In this document: piece by piece, positions 34,067 to 42,775 of the stretch
Position numbering within the stretch: the first letter of the stretch is position 1
How the letters are laid out: every line of letters begins with the position of its first letter
Origin: JAHRAW01 sp963693025
GTDB taxonomy: Bacteria > Pseudomonadota > Gammaproteobacteria > Arenicellales > Poriferihabitantaceae
DNA: 64,000 nt
Direction of reading: 5' to 3'
Assembly (NCBI GenBank): GCA_963693025.1
Contig: OY843749.1
Span: 1,116,001-1,180,000, forward strand
Notes under the pieces: model-generated
Seen by the model: only the letters and a program-made list of their open reading frames with translations
Told to the model about the DNA's origin: nothing
Databases searched by the model: none
Made by a program: the position numbers and the translations under genes

Positions 34067-34855
34067 ATGTGGGACAACAAACTGCAACAACGCCGGCGCG
34101 CCGGCGAGTGCGCGATTAACGGCTGGCTATCCATCCCCTGCGGTTTTTCCGCGGAGGTGATGGCGCACGCGGGATGGGATTCGTTGACCGTGGACATGCA
34201 GCACGGGCTGGTGGATTACCGCGCGGCGACCGCCATGCTGACCGCCATTTCCACGACCGAAGTGGCGCCGCTGGTGCGCGTGCCGTGGCTGGAAGAGGGC
34301 ATCCTGATGAAGGCGCTCGACGCCGGCGCGCACGGCGTCATCTGCCCGATGGTCAACACGCCCGAAGACGCCGCGCGCTTGGTCGCCGCGACCCGCTATC
34401 CGCCGCTCGGCGCGCGCAGTTTTGGACCCATCCGCGCGCGCTTGCAGGGCGGCGCGGATTACCCCGAGCGCGCCAACGATTCGGTGCTGGTGCTGGCGAT
34501 GATTGAAACCAAACAGGCGGTTGAAAACGCCGACGCGATTTTATCGACGCCGGGGCTGGACGGCGCGTATATCGGTCCCGCCGACCTCGCTTGCTCGCTC
34601 GGCTGCGAAGTGTCGTTCATGCCGACCGCCGAGCCGGTGGTGGCGGCCATCGACCACATTCTGGCGAGCGCGCGACGCCACGACGTGTTCGCGGGCATTC
34701 ACACCGGCGCGGCGCGCTACGCCGGGGCGATGGCGAAGAAGGGGTTTGATTTGGTCACCGTGCTGTCGGACGCGCGCTTGATGACGGCGGGGGCTGAAGC
34801 GGCGGTCGCGCAAACCCGCGCGGCTTCACAAAACGGCGACCCCAATGATAACTAA
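34067..34855 (+). CDS. HpcH/HpaI-family class II aldolase
   Basis: This 262-residue aldolase belongs to the metal-dependent family that cleaves 4-hydroxy-2-oxo acids to pyruvate and an aldehyde. Visible features are GWDSLTVDMQHGLVDY, PLVRVPWLEEGILMKALDAG, GARSFGPIRA, the metal ligands in MIETKQAVENADAIL and GAYIGPADLACSLG. Its position between iolG and iolD, in an operon without iolJ, suggests it may cleave an inositol-derived sugar acid, which is inference. The Shine-Dalgarno site overlaps the end of iolG (GGAGACTGAAG). Confidence 0.87.
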   Translation: MWDNKLQQRRRAGECAINGWLSIPCGFSAEVMAHAGWDSLTVDMQHGLVDYRAATAMLTAISTTEVAPLVRVPWLEEGILMKALDAGAHGVICPMVNTPEDAARLVAATRYPPLGARSFGPIRARLQGGADYPERANDSVLVLAMIETKQAVENADAILSTPGLDGAYIGPADLACSLGCEVSFMPTAEPVVAAIDHILASARRHDVFAGIHTGAARYAGAMAKKGFDLVTVLSDARLMTAGAEAAVAQTRAASQNGDPNDN

Positions 34856-34887
34856 GCGGCGCCGATTCAACACCGGAGGCTAGCCTG

Positions 34888-36750
34888 ATGAAAAGCACAC
34901 CGCTCACCACGGCGCAAGCGCTGGTGGCGTATCTTGCGGCGCAGCGCATCGACGACGAGCGCACGCCGTTGTTCGGCGGCGTGTTCGCCATTTTCGGGCA
35001 CGGCAACGTCACCTGCCTCGGCGAGGCGCTGTATCAACACCGCGACGCGCTGCCCACCTGGCGCGGGCAGAACGAGCAGGCGATGGGGTTGGCCGCCGCC
35101 GCCTACGCCAAGTCGCACCGCCGCCGGCGGATTTTTGTCGCCACCAGTTCCATCGGTCCCGGCGCGACCAACATGGTGACCGCCGCCGCGCTCGCGCACG
35201 CCAACCGGCTGCCCGCGCTGTTCCTGTCCGGGGACACCTTCGCCAACCGCCTGCCCGACCCGGTATTGCAGCAGGTCGAGCATTACGGCAATCCGAGCCT
35301 CACCGTCAACGATGCGTTTCGCGCCGTCACGCGCTACTGGGACCGCATCACGCATCCGCAACAGTTGCTGTCGTCGCTGCCGCAGGCGGTCGCGGCGATG
35401 CTCGACCCGGCGGACTGCGGTCCCGCGTTTTTGGCGTTGCCGCAGGATGTGCAGGGCGACCTGTTTGACTGCCCGGCGTCGTTTTTGTCGCCGGCGGTGC
35501 ACCGCATCGCGCGCCCGCGCCCCGACCGCGCACAAGTCGCCGCCGCCGCCGATGCGCTGCGCGGCGCGACTAAGCCGTTGCTCATCTGCGGCGGCGGGGT
35601 GCATTATTCCCTCGCCACCGCGGAACTGGCGGCATTCGCCGAGCGGCACAACCTCCCGGTGGCGGAGACCATCGCCGGGCGCGCCGCATTGCCGCACCGC
35701 CACGCGCACAACGCCGGACCCCTGGGCGTCATCGGCTCCGCCTCGGCGAATGCGCTGGCGGCGGACGCCGATGTCGTGCTCGCCGTCGGCACGCGGTTGC
35801 AGGACTTCACCACCGCCTCGTGGAGCGTGTTCGGCAACCGCGATGATTTCCGTTTGGTGACGCTGAACGCGGCGCGCTTCGATGCGCATAAACACCGCGC
35901 CGTGGCGGTGGTCGGCGACGCCCGCGAAGGGCTGGCGGAATTGTCGGCGGCGCTCGGCGATTGGCGCGCGCCCGCCGCCCGCAGCGAGCAGGCGGCGCGC
36001 CTGTATGCGGACTGGAATGCGCTCATCGACCGGCACAGCGACGCGCCCGCCCCCGCCACTCGCGACGCCTCCGCGCCGCCAACCTACGCGCAGACGGTCG
36101 GGGCGGTCAACCGCGCCGCCACGCCGGGGGATTTGGCGTTGACCGCGGCGGGCGGTTTTCCGGGTGAGTTGTGCATGAACTGGCGCGCCAAAGCAGTCGG
36201 CGATTTTGACTGCGAATTCGGCTACTCGTGCATGGGCTACGAAATCGCCGGCGGGCTCGGGGCGAAGATGGCGAACCCCGAGCGCGAAGTGTTCGTGCTG
36301 GTCGGCGACGGCTCGTATTTGATGATGAATTCCGACATCCTGTCGTCGGTGATGTTCGGGCACAAACTGATCGTCGTGGTGTATGACAACGGCGGTTATG
36401 CGGTCATCGACCGCCTGCAAACCTTCAAGGGCGGCGCGTCCTTCAACAACCTGTTCGCCGATTGCCACGCGGCGGCGGAGGATGTGACCGTGGATTTTGT
36501 CGCGCACGCCAAGAGCATGGGCGCGGCGGGCGAGGAAGTGTGCACCGTCGCCGCGCTGGAAGCCGCGCTCGCGCGCGCCAAGCAAGCCGACAAAAGTTAT
36601 GTCATCACGGTGCGCGGGGTGGCGCATGAATGGACGCCCAACGCCGCGTGGTGGGACGTGGGCGTGCCGGCGGTGAGCGCGCGCGCCGAGGTGTCCGCCG
36701 CCCAAGCCGCGCACGAGGCGGCGCGCGCGGCGCAGCGTCCGGGCGTGTAG
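34888..36750 (+). CDS. iolD: 3D-(3,5/4)-trihydroxycyclohexane-1,2-dione hydrolase
   Basis: This thiamin-diphosphate enzyme (620 residues) opens the ring of the diketone to 5-deoxy-glucuronate. The N-terminal TPP domain shows RGQNEQAMGLAAAAYAKS with the activating Glu, the middle domain LLICGGGVHYSLATAELAAFAE, and the C-terminal TPP-binding motif VGDGSYLMMNSDILSSVM followed by YDNGGYAVIDRLQTF, which is the IolD-specific version of the acetolactate-synthase fold. ATG 34888 follows CCGGAGGCTAG. It is in the same operon as iolG and iolE. Confidence 0.93.
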   Translation: MKSTPLTTAQALVAYLAAQRIDDERTPLFGGVFAIFGHGNVTCLGEALYQHRDALPTWRGQNEQAMGLAAAAYAKSHRRRRIFVATSSIGPGATNMVTAAALAHANRLPALFLSGDTFANRLPDPVLQQVEHYGNPSLTVNDAFRAVTRYWDRITHPQQLLSSLPQAVAAMLDPADCGPAFLALPQDVQGDLFDCPASFLSPAVHRIARPRPDRAQVAAAADALRGATKPLLICGGGVHYSLATAELAAFAERHNLPVAETIAGRAALPHRHAHNAGPLGVIGSASANALAADADVVLAVGTRLQDFTTASWSVFGNRDDFRLVTLNAARFDAHKHRAVAVVGDAREGLAELSAALGDWRAPAARSEQAARLYADWNALIDRHSDAPAPATRDASAPPTYAQTVGAVNRAATPGDLALTAAGGFPGELCMNWRAKAVGDFDCEFGYSCMGYEIAGGLGAKMANPEREVFVLVGDGSYLMMNSDILSSVMFGHKLIVVVYDNGGYAVIDRLQTFKGGASFNNLFADCHAAAEDVTVDFVAHAKSMGAAGEEVCTVAALEAALARAKQADKSYVITVRGVAHEWTPNAAWWDVGVPAVSARAEVSAAQAAHEAARAAQRPGV

Positions 36751-36791
36751 CAACGCGCGCCGGCATTCACGGTTCACGCGCGCGCACGACA

Positions 36792-37703
36792 ATGTCCGAA
36801 GTCAAACTGGCGGTCGCCCCGATTGCGTGGAGCAACGATGACATGCCCGAACTCGGCGGCGACACGCCGCTCGAAGTCTGCCTCGCCGAAAGCCGCGCCG
36901 CCGGTTTTTGCGGCACCGAAATGGGCGGCAAATTCCCCCGCAACGCGGCGCAACTGTCGCCGCTGTTGCGCCGCCACCGCCTGCAACTGGCGTCCGGCTG
37001 GTTTTCCGGTTTGCTGCGGCAAAACGACTCGGTGGAAGAAGAGATGCAACGGATGCGGGCGCAACTGGAGACCTTCGCCGCCTTGAATACGACCGTGCTG
37101 TTCTACGCCGAGACGGCGGACTCGGTGCAAGGGCAATACGACACGCCGCTGTCGGCGCGCCCCAAAATGGCGCCCCCGGAGTTCGCCCGATACGGCGAAA
37201 AACTGACCCAACTGGCGGCGCGGATGCAGGCTGATTACGGCGTGCAAATGGCGTATCACCACCACATGGGCACGGTGTTTGAGACCGAAGACGAGGTCGA
37301 TTTGCTGATGGCGAACACCGGCGAAGCCGTCGGCTTGCTGGTCGATTCGGGTCACATCGCCTTCGCCGGCGGCTCGCCGCAAGCGCTACTACGCCGCCAC
37401 GGCGCGCGCGTGCGCCACATTCACTGCAAAGACTTGCGCCGCGCACCCTTCGCCGAAGCGCTCGCGCAAGACACGAGTTTCATGCAAGCGGTGCTCGCCG
37501 GCGTATTCACCGTGCCGGGAGACGGACTGCTCGATTTTGACGCCTTCATCCAAGCCGTCGCCGACATCAACTACCATGGCTGGCTGGTAGTAGAAGCCGA
37601 ACAAGACCCCACCAAAGCCAACCCCCTAACCTACTCCCGCCACGGCGGACAACACCTGCGCCAATGCTGCCAACGCGCGGGGATTACGGTTGTGGAAGAA
37701 TAA
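36792..37703 (+). CDS. iolE: inosose dehydratase
   Basis: This TIM-barrel enzyme (303 residues, xylose-isomerase-like) dehydrates 2-keto-myo-inositol to the trihydroxycyclohexane-dione that IolD hydrolyses. VAPIAWSNDDMPELGG, GFCGTEMGGKFPRN, MAYHHHMGTVFETEDEVD, LLVDSGHIAFAGG, HIHCKDLR and WLVVEAEQDPTKANPLTYS carry the metal ligands Glu/Asp/His/Glu of the family. ATG 36792 gives the normal start; a longer frame running back into iolD is not needed. It is the last gene of the operon and is followed by repeats. Confidence 0.93.
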   Translation: MSEVKLAVAPIAWSNDDMPELGGDTPLEVCLAESRAAGFCGTEMGGKFPRNAAQLSPLLRRHRLQLASGWFSGLLRQNDSVEEEMQRMRAQLETFAALNTTVLFYAETADSVQGQYDTPLSARPKMAPPEFARYGEKLTQLAARMQADYGVQMAYHHHMGTVFETEDEVDLLMANTGEAVGLLVDSGHIAFAGGSPQALLRRHGARVRHIHCKDLRRAPFAEALAQDTSFMQAVLAGVFTVPGDGLLDFDAFIQAVADINYHGWLVVEAEQDPTKANPLTYSRHGGQHLRQCCQRAGITVVEE

Positions 37704-37723
37704 ACCGGCGGGGGGCAGGGTCA

Positions 37724-37774
37724 CTTCGTCATTCCAAGTACTCGTCATTCCAAGCACTCGTCATTCCAAGTACC
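37724..37774. repeat. short tandem repeat, 17-base unit, three copies
   Basis: TCGTCATTCCAAGTAC-type units follow each other at 37724-37774, leading into the large element. Each unit equals a repeat terminus (CGTCATTC) plus CAAGTAC/CAAGCAC, so this looks like tandem multiplication of an element end. Similar fragments ACTTGGAATGACG occur at 45984-46000 and 63042-63057. Confidence 0.75.
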
Positions 37775-37943
37775 CGTCATTCTCGATCGTTAGTGTCCGT
37801 TTGCCGCCGCGCTTCTTCTTTTAAGCGGCGGCTTACGGACACTTGCGTCCTCGGGAATCTCCCTAAGACTGGCACGGGCTTCGGTAAAGTCCACGCTAGC
37901 CTTAGGGAGATTCCCGAAGGTGATGAAAAATATAGTCGCTACC

Positions 37944-38113
37944 CAGGCAGTGTAAAAACTCCAAAAATAAAGCGGCGCATGAAAAATTTTCCCACCGACA
38001 TAGCAAAAACCCGCATAAAAATGGATAAGTTTCCCATCTCGCCCCTGTTTTTATGCGATTTTGAGGAATATTTTCCCACCCTTTCGATATGCGGAGGGTT
38101 TTTACACAGGCTG
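37944..38113. mobile_element. 170-bp MITE with IS1182-type ends
   Basis: Its ends, CAGGCAGTGTAAAAACTCC and the inverse of GGAGGGTTTTTACACAGGCTG, match the inverted repeats of the IS at 4916-6521. TACC flanks both sides (37940-37943 and 38114-38117). The interior is AT-rich with no open frame, so it depends on a transposase in trans, most likely that of the IS1182-type element. Confidence 0.85.
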
Positions 38114-38159
38114 TACCGCTCCTTATTTTTCTATCATTCGAGAGTATCTGTGTTTAAAA

Positions 38160-39116
38160 TCAAGCGATTTTTTCGCATGTTGGCGTGTAGTCTTCAACCC
38201 ACGGTGTGCCGCGTTTGGCGACGGCGTGGAGTTGGAGTAGCAGTTTTCGCATGACCGCGGTCTGCGCCACTTTGCCCGGTTTGCCGCGCGCGCGCAGACG
38301 CTTGTGGAAAGCGCACATCTGGGGGTTATATTGGGACGCCGACAGGGAGGCCATGTATAACGCCCGGCGCACCGCCGAACGTCCGCCGCGGATGGAGCGC
38401 TTGTTGTGTTGCCGGCCACTGTCGCGCGCATATGGCGCCAAGCCCGCCAGCGCCACAATCCCCTTGTAGTCGTGCTGACCGAGCTCCGGCAAATACGCCA
38501 GCAGCGCCAGCGCGGTGGTTTTGCCGATGCCTTTGACGCTTTCATACAACGCCGCCTGATGCGCCAATTCCGGGTTGGTGGCAAGCACCTCGCGGCACGC
38601 CTGCTCCATCCGCTCGATCTCCTCACCCAAATGCTCAATCATACGCTCGCACGACTCCGCCACTGCCTGCTCCGGCTCCTTCTCCAAGCGGTTCTTCTCC
38701 TGCACCTGCTGGCGCACCAGTTGGTCGCGACGACCCACCAAGTCCCGTATGGCTTGACTTGCCGGCTCGCGGCGAGGGGTCGGCGGCAAAGCAAAGTGCT
38801 GCGTCATCTCCGCCAGCGTGCGCGCATCCAGCCCATCGGTCTTGGCTTCACGACCGAGCGCGTGCGCGAAGTCCTTGGCCCGTTTGGAGTGCACCAAATT
38901 GACCAACATCGGCGCATCATGCAGCGCCTCAATAAAACGCCGCTCATAACCGCCGGACGCATCGCACGCCACCTGCTCGACCGCATGACGCCGCGCCCAC
39001 GAAATCAACCGCTCGCGCCCCGGCGGCGTGTTGGCAAAACGCTCCACCGGTCCCGGTGCCACATAAATATCCAAATGATCTTTGGCTACATCAATTCCCG
39101 CAATGACCTTGTTCAT
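38160..39116 (-). CDS. IS110-family DEDD transposase/recombinase
   Basis: This RNA-guided recombinase of 318 residues has the RuvC-like DEDD domain at the N-terminus (VIAGIDVAKDHLDIYV; CDASGGYE; GREAKTDGLDARTLAEM) and the Tnp20 domain at the C-terminus, with SVKGIGKTTALALLAYLPEL and RDSGRQHNKRSIRGGRSAVRRALYMA, including the catalytic Ser region. ATG 39116 is chosen over 39167 because GAGGTGAG precedes it and MNKVIAGID is the usual start. No frameshift is present, so the copy may be active. Confidence 0.95.
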   Translation of the reverse strand: MNKVIAGIDVAKDHLDIYVAPGPVERFANTPPGRERLISWARRHAVEQVACDASGGYERRFIEALHDAPMLVNLVHSKRAKDFAHALGREAKTDGLDARTLAEMTQHFALPPTPRREPASQAIRDLVGRRDQLVRQQVQEKNRLEKEPEQAVAESCERMIEHLGEEIERMEQACREVLATNPELAHQAALYESVKGIGKTTALALLAYLPELGQHDYKGIVALAGLAPYARDSGRQHNKRSIRGGRSAVRRALYMASLSASQYNPQMCAFHKRLRARGKPGKVAQTAVMRKLLLQLHAVAKRGTPWVEDYTPTCEKIA

Positions 39117-39152
39117 ATCGCTCACCTCAACGTAAAAAGGGTTATCATCGGT

Positions 39153-39297
39153 GTTGTTCCTGCCCACTTATATGCGGGGCTTTATCCCCCAGTATCTGTT
39201 CGCAGCAACAACGGCGCGAGGGGCTCTCACTCTCGACCGGTGCAGGAGGTCTAATGACCGCCTCCTCACCCAATGACGAACCGAATCGCCCCTCGCG
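39153..39297 (-). ncRNA. candidate IS110 bridge RNA
   Basis: Two stem-loops stand in order on the minus strand. The first (39215-39297) has a perfect ten-base outer stem CGCGAGGGGC/GCCCCTCGCG, an inner AGGAGG/CCTCCT hairpin, and opposed loop strands holding AATGACG (39272-39278) and TCTCGA (39231-39236), which match the two sides of the insertion site. The second (39153-39212) has outer stem GTTGTTCCTGC/GCAGCAACAAC (one mismatch) and loop strands holding TTATATG (39168-39174) and AGTATCTGT (39191-39199), which match the two ends of the element. This is the target-loop then donor-loop order of known bridge RNAs. Confidence 0.75.
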
Positions 39298-39362
39298 CCT
39301 ACCCCTCAAACTGGCCTGATTGGGGGATTGGGTCAACATATAAATGACGGGTATATATAACT

Positions 39363-39563
39363 CGTCATTCTCGAGCGTTAGTGTCCGTTTGCCGCCGCGC
39401 TTTTTCTTTTAAGCGGCGGCTTACGGACACTTGCGTCCTCGGGAATCTCCCTAAGACTGGCACGGGCTTTGTTGGAATCCACGGTAGCCTTAGGGAGATT
39501 CCCGAAGGCGATGAAAAATATGGTCGCTGACGCTCCCTATTTTTCTATCATTCGAGAATGACG
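39363..39563. repeat. dispersed palindromic repeat, A-spacer-B
   Basis: A complete element with CGTCATTCTCGAGCG left and TTCGAGAATGACG right. It supplies an intact version of the IS110 target site, ATCATTCGAGAATGACGGG, near 39548-39566. Confidence 0.92.
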
Positions 39564-39574
39564 GGTATATAACT

Positions 39575-39773
39575 CGTCATTCTCGAGCGTTAGTGTCCGT
39601 TGTCGCCGCGCTTTTTCTTTTAAGCGGCGGCTTACGGACACTTGCGTCCTCGGGAATCTCCCTAAGGTTGGCACGGGCTTTGTTGGAATTCACGGTAGCC
39701 TTAGGGAGATTCCCGAATCGAAGAAAATATGGTCGCCTGTCGGCTCCCTATTTTCTACCGTTCGAGAATGACG
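39575..39773. repeat. dispersed palindromic repeat, A-spacer-B, entering the comEC frame
   Basis: A second complete element follows eleven bases later in the same orientation. Its right half is translated, on the minus strand, as the last about 28 codons of the ComEC frame (RHSRTVENREPTGDHIFF...). A truncated end lies at 39783-39806. Confidence 0.9.
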
Positions 39774-42275
39774 GGTAGTTGGTATTTTTCTATCATTCGA
39801 ATGACGAAGTGGTGGTGAATGACGAAGTGAGGGGATGCGGTGGAGTTTGATTAGTTGTTTTGCCGGATGCAGCCAGTATTTTTTGTCGGTGGCGCGGTGG
39901 GCTTGTAGGGTGATTCCGGTGGCGGTGAAGGTGGCGGTGATGGCGCCTTCTTCGGCGGTGTTGTAGAGGGGGATTTTTCGTTGGGCGTAGCGTTGGGCGA
40001 CTTTGCGGTTCGGGTGGTGGTAGCGGTTCAGGTAGCCGATGCTGTTGAGCGAGACGGCGGGTTGCACGCGCTCCAGGAAGGCTGCGGTGGACGAGGTTTT
40101 GCTGCCGTGGTGCGGGGTTTGTAGCACGTCGGCTTGAATGTCGAAACCCGATTCCAGCAGGCGCGCCTCCGTCGGCTTGCCGATGTCGCCGGTGAGCAGC
40201 AGCGAGCCGAAAGCGGACGCGACTTTGAGCACGCAGGATGCTTCGTTGCCGTGCGTGCGCGCATGCGATGGCGGTGGCGGCGACAGCATTTGGAAGTTCA
40301 CCTCGTCCCACGTCCACCGCTGCCCGGCTTCGCAGGGTTGCGATTTCGGAATCAACGCCGGCACGCTGGTCAGCACCCGCCCGGCGGCAAAGCGCGCCAG
40401 CACCGCGCGGTGGCCGCCGCTGTGGTCGTTGTCGCCGTGGCTGACGATGACGGTGTCGATGCGGTTGGCGCCGAGTTGTTGCAGGAAGGGGACGACGATG
40501 CTTTCGCCGGTGTCGAAGCCGCCGGGAAAACTTGGTCCCGCGTCATACAGCAGCAGGTGGTTGCGGGTCTGCACCACCGACGCCAGCCCGTGGCCGACTT
40601 CGAGCAGGGTGTATCTGAACTCGCCGGGGGCGAGCGTGGCGGGCGCGGTCGAGAATAGCGGCAGCAGCCACAGCAGCCCGGTCCACCGCGCCGGCACGAC
40701 GCGCGGCGACAGCAGCAGCAAAACGCCGACCGCCGCCGGCGGCAGCGACCACAGCGGCGGCGACGGTTGCCGCCACACCGACCAGCCACCGGCGGACAGC
40801 CACTCCAGCAGCACCCAGAGGTGGTCGATGACCCACAGCGAGGCGTGGAATGCGAGCGCCGCCGCCGGCTCGAGGCCGATGGCATACAGCAACAATCCGA
40901 GCAACCCCGCCGGCACCGCGACCAAGCCGATGAGGGGAATGGCGGCGAGGTTGGCGAGCGGCGCGCTCAGCGAGAATTGGTGAAACAACGCCAGCAGCAA
41001 CGGCGCCATGCCGACCAGCAGCATCAGTTGGATGAGCCACCACGCGCCGAGTTTGGCGAGTAGTTGGCGCAGCGGATTGGGCGGCTTGGGTGGGTGGCGG
41101 GGGTGGTGGGCGAGCGCGAGCGAATTCACCGCCGGCAACGACTGCGTCCGCGCACTGGTCCGCGCCCGTTGTGCGCCGATGATTAAAATCACCACCGCGC
41201 CGAACGACAGCCATAAGCCGCCGGCGAGCGGGGCGAGCGGGTCCACCGCCAGCACCGCGGCGAGCGCCATCACCAGGGTTTCCCAACCGAAGGGGCGGCG
41301 TTGAAAAAACAGCGCCGCGGCGACCACCGCCAGCATGCATACCGCGCGCTGCGTGGGGATGGTCATGCCGGCGAGGAGCGCGTAGGTGATGCCGGTGAGC
41401 AAGCCCGCCAGCACGCCGGCTTTGGGCGCCGGTAGCCACAGCGGCAGCCGCCCGGCGAGCCGCCAACAGCAACCGCCGAGCAACAACGCCAGCCCGGACA
41501 CGAGGCCGATGTGCAAACCGGAGATGGCGACCAGATGGATGGTGCCGGTTCGCACCAGCACTTCCCAGTCGGTGGCGGTCATGTCGCTGCGGATGCCGAC
41601 CACCAGCGCGGTCACCAGCCCGGCGCGGCCCGTGTCCGGCAGCGTGGCGCGGATGAAACCGGCGACGCGCGCGCGGAAGGCCGCGATGGAATGCGCGGGT
41701 TGCGGCGCCAGCAGCAGTGGCGGCGGCTGCGCGCGCACATAGCCGGTGGCGCGCAAGCGGTGGTGGAACAGGTGGGTTTCGTAGTTGAACGGCGCGCCGG
41801 GGTTGTTGTAACCGCGCGCGCGTTTGAGGCGGGCGGTGAAACGCCATTGCTCGCCGCTGCGGATGAGCGGTTGCGCTTGATAGAGTTTTAGGCGGATTTT
41901 GCCGGGTGGCGGATGGTCGCGCCCCCGCCACTCAAACCGCTCCACCTTGAAGTCAAATCGCTGGCGCTCGCCGCTCGCCACGGGAACGCCGACGACCCGC
42001 CCGGTAATCACAACATCCTGCTTCTCCGCCGCCGCCGGCAGGGTCGTGTTGGACACCGTGGTGGCGGTAATCACAGCCCAGCAAAACCCAATCAAAAACG
42101 CCGCCCCCGGCCTCAGCCACCGCCACCGAACAGCGCACAAAACAAGGAGCGCCAACGCAACGATAACCGCCGGAAGCGCCGGCAGTCGCTCAAAAAACCT
42201 GAGCGCAACAACCCCGCCGCAAAAAGCCAGCAGCCACAAATGAGGGTTGTTCCAGCCATCCGAGAATTGGCGCAT
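39690..42275 (-). CDS. comEC: ComEC/Rec2 DNA-uptake channel with repeat-encoded tail
   Basis: This inner-membrane channel (861 residues) brings single-stranded DNA into the cytoplasm during transformation. N-terminal helices are followed by a DUF4131/OB region (VVITGRVVGVPVASGERQRF), the competence domain (LVAISGLHIGLVSGLALLLG) and a C-terminal metallo-beta-lactamase domain (VIVSHGDNDHSGGHRAVL, LLTGDIGKPTEARLLESG, TPHHGSKTSSTAAF). Domain sequence ends near WLHPAKQLIKLHRIPS; the remaining about 45 residues are translated repeat sequence ending at 39690. The divergent DUF2062 gene is a common neighbour in gammaproteobacteria. Confidence 0.92.
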   Translation of the reverse strand: MRQFSDGWNNPHLWLLAFCGGVVALRFFERLPALPAVIVALALLVLCAVRWRWLRPGAAFLIGFCWAVITATTVSNTTLPAAAEKQDVVITGRVVGVPVASGERQRFDFKVERFEWRGRDHPPPGKIRLKLYQAQPLIRSGEQWRFTARLKRARGYNNPGAPFNYETHLFHHRLRATGYVRAQPPPLLLAPQPAHSIAAFRARVAGFIRATLPDTGRAGLVTALVVGIRSDMTATDWEVLVRTGTIHLVAISGLHIGLVSGLALLLGGCCWRLAGRLPLWLPAPKAGVLAGLLTGITYALLAGMTIPTQRAVCMLAVVAAALFFQRRPFGWETLVMALAAVLAVDPLAPLAGGLWLSFGAVVILIIGAQRARTSARTQSLPAVNSLALAHHPRHPPKPPNPLRQLLAKLGAWWLIQLMLLVGMAPLLLALFHQFSLSAPLANLAAIPLIGLVAVPAGLLGLLLYAIGLEPAAALAFHASLWVIDHLWVLLEWLSAGGWSVWRQPSPPLWSLPPAAVGVLLLLSPRVVPARWTGLLWLLPLFSTAPATLAPGEFRYTLLEVGHGLASVVQTRNHLLLYDAGPSFPGGFDTGESIVVPFLQQLGANRIDTVIVSHGDNDHSGGHRAVLARFAAGRVLTSVPALIPKSQPCEAGQRWTWDEVNFQMLSPPPPSHARTHGNEASCVLKVASAFGSLLLTGDIGKPTEARLLESGFDIQADVLQTPHHGSKTSSTAAFLERVQPAVSLNSIGYLNRYHHPNRKVAQRYAQRKIPLYNTAEEGAITATFTATGITLQAHRATDKKYWLHPAKQLIKLHRIPSLRHSPPLRHSNDRKIPTTRHSRTVENREPTGDHIFFDSGISLRLP

Positions 42276-42384
42276 AGTTTGTATCTATCCTTGATGAGTT
42301 GGTAGATTATCATCAAACTGTGTTTGAGTCTATGCGTTGTTGTGCGGGTTGTTCTTGCCCTCCCACCCCACCACCCACCCCAAC

Positions 42385-42707
42385 CGTCATTCTCGAGCGT
42401 TAGTGTCCGTTGCCGCCGCGCTTCTTCTTTTAAGCGGCGGCTTACGGACACTTGCGTCCTCGGGAATCTTCCTAAGACTGGCGCTGAGCCCAAACAAAGC
42501 GAGCGAAGCAGGCGGCGAGTAAGCCGCCATTCCGGCAGTCTTTTGAGCGACAACAGTGTCTTAGTGTCGCTCCGTTCAAGACCACGCCAAACTGGACGAG
42601 ATTCCCGAAGGCGATGAAAAATATGGTCGCTGGCGCTCCCTATTTTTCTATCGTTCGAGAATGACGAAGTAAGGGGCTCCCTATTTTTCTATCGTTCGAG
42701 AATGACG
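42385..42707. repeat. dispersed palindromic repeat with enlarged spacer
   Basis: The A module is normal; the spacer is lengthened by about 90 bases that include GCGCTGAGCCCAAACAAAGC and a hairpin CAGTGTCTTAGTGTCGC region. A B module ends at 42666 and a truncated second B end at 42707. GCGCTGAGCCCAAACAA is shared with the element at 4788. Confidence 0.85.
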
Positions 42708-42775
42708 CCAAGGGAACTATTGCACTCCAACCCCAAATTCCACAAACTAACCCCACAACAAAACCCACCGCCCCC

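Larger units (their letters stand above)
38145..39342 (-). mobile_element. IS110-family insertion sequence
   Basis: It is bounded by two halves of a repeat B module (CATTCGAGA left, AATGACGGG right) whose uninterrupted form stands at 39550-39565. It has no inverted repeats and no clear target duplication, as usual for IS110. A 226-base untranslated region precedes the transposase and only 15 bases follow it, the layout of IS110-group elements whose bridge RNA lies upstream of the gene. Ends are certain to one or two bases. Confidence 0.85.
37775..39349. repeat. dispersed palindromic repeat split by a MITE and an IS110 element
   Basis: The A module and spacer span 37775-37905; the B module starts, is broken by the MITE (37944-38113), continues to CTATCATTCGAGA at 38143, is broken again by the IS110 element, and ends AATGACG at 39343-39349. 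Excising both insertions gives a normal element like that at 55111-55311. Confidence 0.88.

Noticed and set aside
34867..36792. Long minus-strand frame opposite iolD (641 codons)
   Set aside because: Antisense shadow; low-complexity Arg/His/Gly text.
37724..37774. CRISPR-like short repeats
   Set aside because: Units are directly adjacent with no spacers and equal repeat ends; no cas gene nearby.
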